Shown piece by piece: positions 57,473-64,000 of a DNA stretch of 64,000 nt. Location: NCBI GenBank assembly GCA_965247735.1, contig CBDFHN010000001.1:744001-808000 (forward strand), read 5' to 3'. The position numbers and the translations under genes were made by a program. The notes under the pieces are model-generated. The model did not search any database. It was given only the letters and a program-made list of their open reading frames with translations, and was not told where the DNA came from. The DNA is from JAOXRU01 sp965247735. Its GTDB lineage: Bacteria > Bacteroidota > Bacteroidia > Flavobacteriales > Flavobacteriaceae. Each line of letters starts with the position of its first letter. Position 1 is the first letter of the stretch.

Positions 57473-58195
57473 TTATTTTTTTCCTCCGAATATTCTTGAT
57501 AGAAAACCTTGTTTCACTCGTTTTTCAACTATCCAAATCGGTTTATCTGTCGGTCTAATGATTTTTGTATTCGCACCAGATTTACCCCAAGGAAATCCTG
57601 TCTTTATTGGTTTGTCAGTCAAATCTGCTACTAAAAACATTTCGGGTAACCCAACTTGTCCACTTTCAAAGTCATAGTCCTTTTCATTTCTTTCCATTAT
57701 TCCGACTTTTTCATTCCAAATTTCCATTACTATCTTTTCGTGAATAATGTCCAAGTTAGATTGATTTCCTTTTAGTCCGAACTCGTCAACGTGTTTTATG
57801 AACTCGGCTAAATTTTCCGAGTGTTTCACAATTACTGCTGGGTCGTGACATACATAATAAACAGATTTCCAATTACCATTTGAGTCGATATCCAAAATCC
57901 AAAAATTGCCAAATCCATCTCCAGCAAGTTGGATTGAATTTGGAAACATTTCTTCAAATCCAAAATGTCCAAAAGTATCAAAACGTACTTCTTCAAGTCC
58001 TAAGAATTCGAAACCTTTACTGAATCTGAGTAAATCTTCAATTTCAGTAGGTAATGTGTTGTTCGGAAGTTGACCTTTAAGAGTTCCTAATTCACTTTCA
58101 CTCATTCCGTTCAACAATTCAACCTTATATAAATCTCCGTCTTCAGATTCGTATTGGTTGGAAAGGATTGATTCTAATTGTTGTTTTGGTTTCAT
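57473..58195 (-). CDS. Cassette 4 gene: SMI1/KNR4 (SUKH)-family protein
   Basis: 240 residues. The SUKH core is visible at residues about 45-150: LPTEIEDLLRFSKGFEFLGL, FGHFGFEEMFPN, IQLAGDGFGNFWILDIDSNG and VYYVCHDPAVIVKHSE. In bacteria this family includes immunity proteins that protect against polymorphic toxins, and it is common in cassettes. The flanking core boxes are 8 and 28 bases away. A toxin partner is not visible nearby. Confidence 0.8.
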   Translation of the reverse strand: MKPKQQLESILSNQYESEDGDLYKVELLNGMSESELGTLKGQLPNNTLPTEIEDLLRFSKGFEFLGLEEVRFDTFGHFGFEEMFPNSIQLAGDGFGNFWILDIDSNGNWKSVYYVCHDPAVIVKHSENLAEFIKHVDEFGLKGNQSNLDIIHEKIVMEIWNEKVGIMERNEKDYDFESGQVGLPEMFLVADLTDKPIKTGFPWGKSGANTKIIRPTDKPIWIVEKRVKQGFLSRIFGGKK

Positions 58196-58222
58196 TTTAG
58201 TTTCGTGTCTTTTTTTAGCTTG

Positions 58223-58408
58223 TGCCTAACGGTTTGTATAAGAATAGTAAGGGGTTAAAATGTACTTACTTTCGGTTTAGTACTTAGCCAAATTTACAAT
58301 TTTACCGTTAATTTTCTTTTAACCGTCAAATTTTAAATTTGGCGGACTTTGTTAAAATGCACCAACTTTGGGTTTTGGCACTTAACCCTTATTATTTTTA
58401 TACTTTGT
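58223..58408. other. attC-like site 5 (long form), interrupted by intron E
   Basis: Begins TGCCTAAC, the complement of the start of cassette 4 (GTTAGGCA). It shares most of its sequence with site 3 (GTATAAGAATAGTAAGGG, AAATTTACAATTTT, ATTTGGCGGACTT). Intron E follows CTTTGT. Confidence 0.8.
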
Positions 58409-59003
58409 GTGTGCCCAGCATGGGCATCTTTACTTTATCGAAAGATAAATAATTAATCTAGAGGGTGCAAGTCCCTTATGTGCAAGAGTAACGTCTTGAA
58501 GCATTAGTAAGTCGCAAGCTGGTTTACCGTGAGGTATGCAGTGAAGGAAGCGGAACTACAAAACTCGGTACTGACGAACAGAAATCGTATACAGAGGCAT
58601 AATTACTTGGGTAAGCAAGCACATCATTGTAACGCCCAAAGAATACCAAATGGGTAATTATGTAGATACGGCAGTTATTGAGAGAAAGAAGATGTCATTA
58701 CCTGGGGAGGTCTCCAAAGCCACGAGTTGGCATATTGGAGAAGTCAGCAGAAGTCATAGTACCTATGGGAAACGAGTTGAGGAAATACCTCAGATGGTCT
58801 CACAAGTAGGGAAGGACTGAACGTAATTCTCTTCAAAATTCGCATAGGAGCACTAGTTGTAGCCTATGCCTAAACTAGAAGATAGTGCCAAGGGTGAAAA
58901 GAGCTTTGGTGTGATGATTTACGAACCGCCGTATACGAGACCCGTACGTACGGTGGTGTGAGAGGCGCACTCCAACTATTTTAGTTGGAGCCGTCTACTC
59001 GAT
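58409..59003 (+). mobile_element. ORF-less group II intron E
   Basis: 595 nt, identical to intron C except for one base in domain IV (CGCATAGG here, CACATAGG there). Recent mobility is implied, although the two sites lie in different attC subtypes. Confidence 0.85.
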
Positions 59004-59282
59004 TATCTTCTAAAGCGACACATCCAGCTTAGGGCAAGTATGTATACCTTTAGAAACAATACTCAAATATACTATATTCTGAGATAAAAAGAATAGCTTA
59101 ATATAAACACCAATTGTTTACCAACTTTGGCAAGTATTGTGCGTACAGTTTTTAAAATCTATTAGCGATATGCTAGATTCTGCTTTTCAATTTTTTTATT
59201 CATTTGAGTCGGTAGTCAATATGCGTATTGATTTGTATGAGTGAGAGCAATGTATTAAACATTGCGGAGCGTTGAAGATAAC
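59004..59282. repeat. Non-coding cassette, copy 1 (cassette 5)
   Basis: Bounded by GTTATCTTC (start, with GT before intron E) and GAAGATAAC (end). No reading frame longer than about 20 codons was found. It may carry a promoter or small RNA; none was identified with confidence. Confidence 0.75.
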
Positions 59283-59330
59283 GTTGAGTGCAAACTGCGT
59301 TTTAATGCAGCTTTGCACATTGTTATCTTC
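59274..59330. other. attC-like site 6 (57 bp), uninterrupted
   Basis: GAAGATAAC at one end and GTTATCTTC at the other, so the whole site is a clean palindrome with a short arm pair (CTGCG / CAG region). The intron target TTGT|T is present and empty. Same subtype as site 2. Confidence 0.82.
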
Positions 59331-59602
59331 TAAAGCGACACATCCAGCTTAGGGCAAGTATGTATACCTTTAGAAACAATACTCAAATATACTATATTCT
59401 GAGATAAAAAGAATAGCTTAATATAAACACCAATTGTTTACCAACTTTGGCAAGTATTGTGCGTACAGTTTTTAAAATCTATTAGCGATATGCTAGATTC
59501 TGCTTTTCAATTTTTTTATTCATTTGAGTCGGTAGTCAATATGCGTATTGATTTGTATGAGTGAGAGCAATGTATTAAACATTGCGGAGCGTTGAAGATA
59601 AC
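59324..59602. repeat. Non-coding cassette, copy 2 (cassette 6), perfect tandem duplicate
   Basis: By reading, identical to 59004-59282 over 279 bases; the repeat offset is 320 bases and includes site 6. Confidence 0.85.
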
Positions 59603-59662
59603 ATTATAGGATTAAATCAAGTAAGCCAAGGGCGCAATTTGATTTAATCCGCCGTTGAACTA
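59594..59662. other. attC-like site 7 (69 bp), uninterrupted
   Basis: Begins GAAGATAAC and ends GTTGAACTA. The arms GGATTAAATCAA and TTGATTTAATCC pair perfectly. A third attC subtype. Confidence 0.78.
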
Positions 59663-59712
59663 TGGCGTGTCAATTTTACCTTTAAAAGCTATGGAGATTG
59701 AATCCTTTTTCT

Positions 59713-59925
59713 TTATCCAAAGTTAGGATTTTTGAAAGAAATAGAGATATATTTCGTGTTTTTATTCTGTTTTTGATATGCTATGGAGCAGACTTGGTAT
59801 AATTTACAATGTTGATGTCCTAGTTTTACTATTTTCTTCCATTTTGGCATATAATTCTCTATACCCGAAAAAGGAATGTTTCGCGATAGTCTTATTAAAT
59901 GCTTATATGTGCCTGTTATTTTCAT
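59713..59925 (-). CDS. Small protein encoded behind the IS91-like transposase
   Basis: 70 residues. The start overlaps the transposase stop by four bases (ATGA), suggesting coupled translation. It is basic with the segment CSIAYQKQNKNTKYISISFK. No family was recognised; it may be an accessory protein of the element or a chance frame. Confidence 0.45.
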   Translation of the reverse strand: MKITGTYKHLIRLSRNIPFSGIENYMPKWKKIVKLGHQHCKLYQVCSIAYQKQNKNTKYISISFKNPNFG

Positions 59926-61058
59926 TGAATTTCAAAGTCTAAATAGGGACCAGCTCTAATAGAAAGTATAATTTTAATATTTTTAATAAGTCCTTTTTTA
60001 CATTTACAGCATGTAATAGGCTTTGGATTCCACTCTGGATATTGAATAGGTTTAACTACTATTGGGTGTGTTTTTAATAGTTGCTTTTTAATATCGAGCA
60101 ACATGGCTTTATTTCTGGAGGCGCATATTCCAAAATGTCGTATTCGGACAAATCCTTTTGGTAAAATGTGTTGTGTAAATCTTCGGATAAACTCTTGTGC
60201 ACTCAGTTGTATTCTAGAACATTGATTGGTTCTATAATTTTTATAGGAAAAATGCACTTCGTTATCTTGGATAGCCTTAATTCTATGATTGCTAATTGCA
60301 ATCTTATGGGAATATCTCCCCAAATATTCTATGATGCTTTTTACTCCTGAAAAAGGTTTCTTAGCATAGACCACCCATGGTTTATTAAATAAAAGATCCA
60401 CCAACCCCTGTAGGTTACTATTATCAATTTCTTCTTTGTTTTTCAATTGTTTTAACTGCTTCAAAAATATAGCTCTAAATACTTTACTCATTGCTTTTAC
60501 AGGAAAAAGATACTTTCCTTTCCCCCGAGTTTCTTTCCACTTTTTTTGTTTATTTATACCTCCAGATGGTACTATACAATGGATATGTGGATGTAGGCTT
60601 AAATTTTGCCCCCAAGTATGTAAAATACTGATCATACCACTCTTTGCTCCAAGGTGTTTGGTGTCTCTAGAGAAGAGTTCAATAGTCTTCCAAGAGGAGC
60701 TAAACAGAGTATTATAGAGTTGTTTTGGGTAAGCTAAACACAACTGGTTTAACTCACTTGGTAAGGTGAACACCACATGAAAATAAGTTACTGGCAAGAC
60801 CTGCGTTATACGTGCCTGAATCCATTTTTCCCGCTGTTGGATCTGACACTTAGGGCAATGCCTGTTTCGACAACTGTTGTACGCAATTTGTTGATAATCA
60901 CAATTGGAACAACTCTGGAGATGTCCTCCCAACACAGCTGTTCTGCAATTGACAATGGCTCTAAGTACTTTTATTTTCTGATAAGATATTTTATGTTTTT
61001 CTAAAAATTCCTTTCCATATTCTCTTAATACATCAGCCAGTTCATGTTTAGGTTTCAA
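59922..61058 (-). CDS. IS91-family transposase (HUH class)
   Basis: 378 residues. The N-terminal zinc-binding region has CSNCDY and CRNRHCPKCQIQQREKWI. The HUH motif is LHPHIHCIVPSGG, and the tyrosine motif is YLGRYSHK. IS91 enzymes move by rolling-circle transfer. The only usable start is a TTG at 61058, which overlaps the tyrosine recombinase stop (TTGA). The transposase itself looks intact. Confidence 0.88.
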   Translation of the reverse strand: MKPKHELADVLREYGKEFLEKHKISYQKIKVLRAIVNCRTAVLGGHLQSCSNCDYQQIAYNSCRNRHCPKCQIQQREKWIQARITQVLPVTYFHVVFTLPSELNQLCLAYPKQLYNTLFSSSWKTIELFSRDTKHLGAKSGMISILHTWGQNLSLHPHIHCIVPSGGINKQKKWKETRGKGKYLFPVKAMSKVFRAIFLKQLKQLKNKEEIDNSNLQGLVDLLFNKPWVVYAKKPFSGVKSIIEYLGRYSHKIAISNHRIKAIQDNEVHFSYKNYRTNQCSRIQLSAQEFIRRFTQHILPKGFVRIRHFGICASRNKAMLLDIKKQLLKTHPIVVKPIQYPEWNPKPITCCKCKKGLIKNIKIILSIRAGPYLDFEIQ

Positions 61059-61247
61059 TGGGAGAGGTATAGTACATCCAACGGGCTTTGTATCTCTTTA
61101 AATATAGACTGTGCTACCCTAAGGTAAACTAATGTGCTTTGTAGACTACTATGCCCGAGTTGTTCTTTTAATTGCAATATATTTCCACCCTGTTCTAAAA
61201 AATGGACAGCAAAACTATGACGTAAGCTATGTATAGTAATATGCTTA

Positions 61248-61830
61248 TTTATTGGTCTCAAAAATAGTTAAAACTATGTACTTTAGTGCATGTTGCTTTA
61301 GCTTCTAAAAACCTTTACATTTGTTTTATGTCAGAACAAAGATCAAATGGACATAGTGTATCCCGTTTAACAGTACATATAGTTTGGAGTACAAAATATC
61401 GTTATCATGTTTTGAAAGGAGATCTACAAGTCCGTTGTCGCACTATTTTGGTACAAATATGCGATGCAGAAGATGTTAAAATATTAAAAGGGGTGATATC
61501 TAAAGATCATGTTCATATGCATTTGGAATATGGTCCTTCTCAAAATGTGAGCTATTTGGTTAAGAAGTTAAAAGGGCGTAGTTCAAGAAAGCTTCAGCAA
61601 GAGTTTCCAGAATTAAAGCATAAATATTGGGGTAGGCATTTTTGGGGTATTGGTTATGGATGTTGGAGTACAGGAAATATTACTGATGAGATGGTCAATG
61701 AATACTTGGAGCATCATCGAAGACCAGATCAAGGTAATGCAACGAACTTTATAATTGAGCAATGACCACTGGGTGACTTTGAGTCACCAGCCCGAACCTA
61801 TGGACTTTAAGTCCATAGTGGTTCAGTTTT
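61248..61830 (+). mobile_element. IS200/IS605-family insertion sequence, copy 2
   Basis: 583 bp matching copy 1 at 8033-8615, in the opposite orientation. It interrupts the tyrosine recombinase gene between AAG-rich codons and the HSLRHS motif. Boundaries are those of the shared segment. Confidence 0.9.
61328..61765 (+). CDS. tnpA: IS200/IS605-family transposase TnpA (copy 2)
   Basis: 145 residues from the ATG at 61328 (MSEQRSNGHS); the product is identical to copy 1. HUH motif HVHMHLEY and C-terminal NEYLEHHR are present. Confidence 0.92.
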   Translation: MSEQRSNGHSVSRLTVHIVWSTKYRYHVLKGDLQVRCRTILVQICDAEDVKILKGVISKDHVHMHLEYGPSQNVSYLVKKLKGRSSRKLQQEFPELKHKYWGRHFWGIGYGCWSTGNITDEMVNEYLEHHRRPDQGNATNFIIEQ

Positions 61831-62595
61831 GCTTTCTTTAGTGTTTTGCGCAGCACATTTGCAACCGAAGAAGCAGAATAAGGTTTTGCTTTTTCATATC
61901 CACCAATCAAGTATTTTTCGGAGTGATAATAAGCTAAATAAGTTTCCAAACCCTTAGCCATTAATTTAGATAATATCACATATCTAGTCACTCCATGTTT
62001 GCTATTGATAATGTGAATTCGATGCGCATTAAAATCAACATCTTCTAATCTTAGTTTTAGTAATTCACTAATCCTGAGCCCCGAAGAATAAAGCAAAGAC
62101 AAAATTACACGATGTTTTAAATTAGGACAATGTTTAGGATTAAGCAAGCTTTTGATTTCTTTCTGGTTAAGAACAACAGGAATTTTAACTTTAGACCGGT
62201 TTCCCTTTAATTCAATGCATCGATGGGGAGTGTTCATTACTTTGAATAAAAATCGATACCCATATACTAAAATCTTAATAGAAGAATGGCTTACTTTTCG
62301 AAGCCGTAAGTTATAGATGTATTCTGTAATTTGATCATCACTTAGCAAGTGAAAACTTTTGCCATAATATAAACTGATCTGACATAAGGCTCGTAAATAG
62401 TTTTTACAGGTAGATTCCGAATAACCAGATGCTATATACACCTTTCTGTACCTCTGATAAGCCTTTATAAAATTTGGTACCGTTCTTTTTGCTAATTCTG
62501 AGCAAGGCTCAACTCTTTTTTTTGATACATAATTAGTAGATTTTGATTATAGCTCTTAATTTACAAAATCTAGAGGAGAAAAGTTACCGAAGGTT

Positions 62596-62732
62596 TAGTT
62601 CAACGTTGTTGTATAAGATTAGTTGCGTGTTTTAAGCACTAAAGTTAGCAAATAAATCACACATAGAAAGTCCGCGAGAACTTTCATAAGTAGACTAAAA
62701 CCAGCAATTAATTTTATACGGTGTTAGCACAC
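62596..62732. other. attC-like site 8, uninterrupted
   Basis: 137 bp. Begins TAGTTCAAC, complement of the start of cassette 7, and ends GTTAGCACAC, the start of cassette 8. Arms GTTGTATAAGATTAG... and ...AATTTTATACGGTG pair partly, with an inner stem (GAAAGTC / GAACTTTC). Same subtype as site 1. Confidence 0.78.
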
Positions 62733-62736
62733 GTAT

Positions 62737-63921
62737 TTAATTTTTCAGTTCTTCCAATCTTTTCTTTATGTCAATACTTTTCGGATTTAATTTTAATGCT
62801 TTTTGATAAAACCTTTCCGCCTTTATTTTATCTCCTTTAATTTTATAAGCTTTAGCTAAATTACTCCAAGTACTGCTCGATAAGGGATAGTTTTGAGTGT
62901 TGTAATTAAAGTAAAAAATTGCTTTTTCAATATCTGGTCGATTATATAGAAATAAATTACCATAATAATTAATTAGTCCTTCGGGCAAATAAATATTATA
63001 GCCAAGTCGTTCTGAAAGTGTAGAAAACTTTGTTTTTATCAGTTCTGGATTGGTGTACATTTCATCATAATTTACCATATGCCCTCTAAAAATATATTTC
63101 ATACCATCAATAAATGAAATTAGAGGCATAGAATGATGATTCTCTTTTTTATACTTATATTTTTTATAATCAAAACTAATATTAGGTGGAAGAGTTTGTT
63201 CAAATTCTTGAATAAAAGTCCATCCAGGATTATACTCTTCAGGGTAAACTTTATTCGAAACCCTATCTACGGTTGTGAAGAAAATATCTCGTTTAGAACC
63301 TTTGTATTCTTTAGAAAAATTCTTGAGACGTTTCATCATTACCTCATTGTCCCACCACGCACTAAAATCAATTACTAAATAAGAGTTAAATGTTTCAGGA
63401 ATTGAAAATAAAGCTTGTAAAACAGGTAAACCTGTAAATGAATAACCTACAAAAGTCCGATATGAATTAGTTCTGTATTTATGTTCAACAAATGGAATTA
63501 ACTCTTTTTGAATAAATTTCAGAAAGTCATCTGCACCTCCACTAACTTCTAATCCTTTTTCCGCTTCCTTTGTGTAACCAATTAAGGAATTTGTAGGAGA
63601 AGAATCTTTAACTCGGTCTTGACTCGTAATTCCTATAACAATCATTTCAGGTATTTGTGGACTGGCATCACTACTTAATTGTGTAATTACTCCTGAAAAT
63701 GAATTAAAAAATTTTCTTCCATCTAAAAGATATAGTACAGGATAATTTATATAATTATTTTCATTATAAGAATTAGGAAGGTATACTGAAATTTCTCTAT
63801 CTGAATTAAGTATTTCAGATTTGATTGTTAATCTTTTTCCAATGATGATATCCTTCTCATTTTGTCCATATGATGTATTAAAAAAAATTGTTAATATTAG
63901 TAGGGTAAATAGTTTTCTCAT
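62737..63921 (-). CDS. Cassette 8 gene: Fes/IroE-like alpha/beta-hydrolase with TPR tail
   Basis: 394 residues with a Sec signal peptide (LILTIFFNTSYGQNEK). The hydrolase core has YPVLYLLDG and the nucleophile motif GYSFTGLPVLQ (GxSxxG); a histidine in KKENHHSMPLIS is the likely catalytic one. This layout matches the esterase D/siderophore-esterase group. The C-terminal 80 residues carry a TPR (STWSNLAKAYKIKGDKIKAE). Start and stop are within about 15 bases of the core boxes. Confidence 0.82.
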   Translation of the reverse strand: MRKLFTLLILTIFFNTSYGQNEKDIIIGKRLTIKSEILNSDREISVYLPNSYNENNYINYPVLYLLDGRKFFNSFSGVITQLSSDASPQIPEMIVIGITSQDRVKDSSPTNSLIGYTKEAEKGLEVSGGADDFLKFIQKELIPFVEHKYRTNSYRTFVGYSFTGLPVLQALFSIPETFNSYLVIDFSAWWDNEVMMKRLKNFSKEYKGSKRDIFFTTVDRVSNKVYPEEYNPGWTFIQEFEQTLPPNISFDYKKYKYKKENHHSMPLISFIDGMKYIFRGHMVNYDEMYTNPELIKTKFSTLSERLGYNIYLPEGLINYYGNLFLYNRPDIEKAIFYFNYNTQNYPLSSSTWSNLAKAYKIKGDKIKAERFYQKALKLNPKSIDIKKRLEELKN

Positions 63922-63933
63922 TTTTGTTTTTAT

Positions 63934-64000
63934 GTGTGCTAACGTCTCGGCTATGGTTAGTACGGGAATTAAAATTACTAAATTTCCGATTAAGCACTTA
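63934..64000. other. attC-like site 9, truncated by the window edge
   Basis: Begins GTGTGCTAAC, the complement of the start of cassette 8 (GTTAGCACAC). The following bases match site 4 closely (GTCTCGGCTATGGTTAGTAC), so the array continues to the right. Confidence 0.8.

Larger units (their letters stand above)
61055..62441 (-). pseudogene. Tyrosine recombinase of the IS91-like element, split by IS200-type element
   Basis: The N-terminal part (62441 to about 61831) has a SAM-like core-binding domain (SESTCKNYLRALCQISLYYG) and the first catalytic arginine in SSGLRISELLKLRLEDV, with lysine in NSKHGVTRYV. The C-terminal part (61247 to 61055) has HSLRHSFAVHFLEQG, LGHSS and the tyrosine in STLVYLRVAQS. 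Together the R-K-HxxR-H-Y set is complete. The start given is GTG; the frame is open upstream but has no ATG, so the true N-terminus is uncertain. It is not an integron integrase: no IntI-specific insert was seen. Confidence 0.82.
59655..62604. mobile_element. Cassette 7: IS91-like element with tyrosine recombinase
   Basis: Starts GTTGAACTA and ends TAGTTCAAC, its exact complement, so the transposase, recombinase and small gene lie inside one cassette of 2950 bp (about 2370 bp without the nested IS200-type element). Precise ends of the IS91-like element were not found; about 50 bases on the left and 150 on the right hold no gene. Confidence 0.7.

Noticed and set aside
59004..59602. Possible CRISPR or satellite repeat
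   Set aside because: Two long identical units separated by a palindromic site; there is no spacer series and no cas gene.
61749..61830. Extension of the tyrosine recombinase frame into the IS200-type element
   Set aside because: The codons after KKAKL are element sequence (end hairpins), not recombinase.
61055..62441. Integron integrase for the cassette array
   Set aside because: It is a tyrosine recombinase, but it lies within a cassette next to an IS91-like transposase, lacks a visible IntI-specific insert and is interrupted. It is better explained as the partner of that element.

Overview
The window looks like a chromosome segment of a low-GC marine-type Bacteroidetes, most likely a Flavobacteriaceae member. 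The evidence is a SusC/SusD pair with a FecI/FecR-type sigma/anti-sigma pair, lipoprotein signals of Bacteroidetes style, TAnnTTTG-type -7 boxes, absence of clear Shine-Dalgarno sequences, and DUF3829, DUF4132 and SWIM proteins. No rRNA, tRNA or CRISPR array was seen.

Layout. (1) 1-11.4 kb: mostly ordinary genes (gamma-glutamyltransferase fragment, AcpH-like phosphodiesterase, phosphoglucosamine mutase, cupin lipoprotein, LpxL-like acyltransferase, LytTR two-component pair, RsgA, GNAT, TetR), with one serine hydrolase/TPR gene split by an IS200-type element. (2) 12.0-25.9 kb: a plus-strand carbohydrate-utilisation locus: ECF sigma, FecR, SusC with STN domain, SusD, two PIG-L deacetylases, a 31-codon ORF, a FucP-like MFS permease, a ROK sugar kinase without the usual zinc motif, and a large PcRGLX/YetA-like putative lyase. 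Deacetylation, uptake and phosphorylation of an acetylated or amino-sugar glycan is the simplest reading. (3) 27.8-45.3 kb: a 17.5 kb minus-strand run: WGR domain fused to an ATP-dependent DNA ligase fold, two unknown proteins, a SWIM zinc-finger protein, a DUF6493-like repeat protein, two small unknowns, a 1655-residue DUF4132 protein, a lipoprotein, an ankyrin protein, a DUF3829 lipoprotein and an ankyrin-SHOCT protein. Several neighbours overlap by a few bases, so it probably works as a unit of unknown function.

(4) 48.2-64.0 kb: the most unusual part, an integron-like gene-cassette array. At least eight cassettes lie head to tail. Each starts with GTTRRRY-like bases and ends with the exact complement of its own start (8-10 bp). 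Between them lie long palindromic sites, 57 to about 200 bp, that behave like attC sites. Cassette genes are on the minus strand, begin a few bases after the core box and end near or inside the next one. No integron integrase is in the window; by gene orientation it should lie to the right, if it exists. Five sites carry a group II intron on the plus strand, always cut at the same place in the core box (GT|T): one 5' fragment, one complete intron with its reverse transcriptase/maturase, one whose maturase gene is broken by an IS3-family element, and two 595-nt ORF-less introns that differ by one base. One cassette is a 279-bp non-coding unit present as a perfect tandem duplicate, and another contains a whole IS91-like element whose tyrosine recombinase gene is split by a second copy of the IS200-type element.
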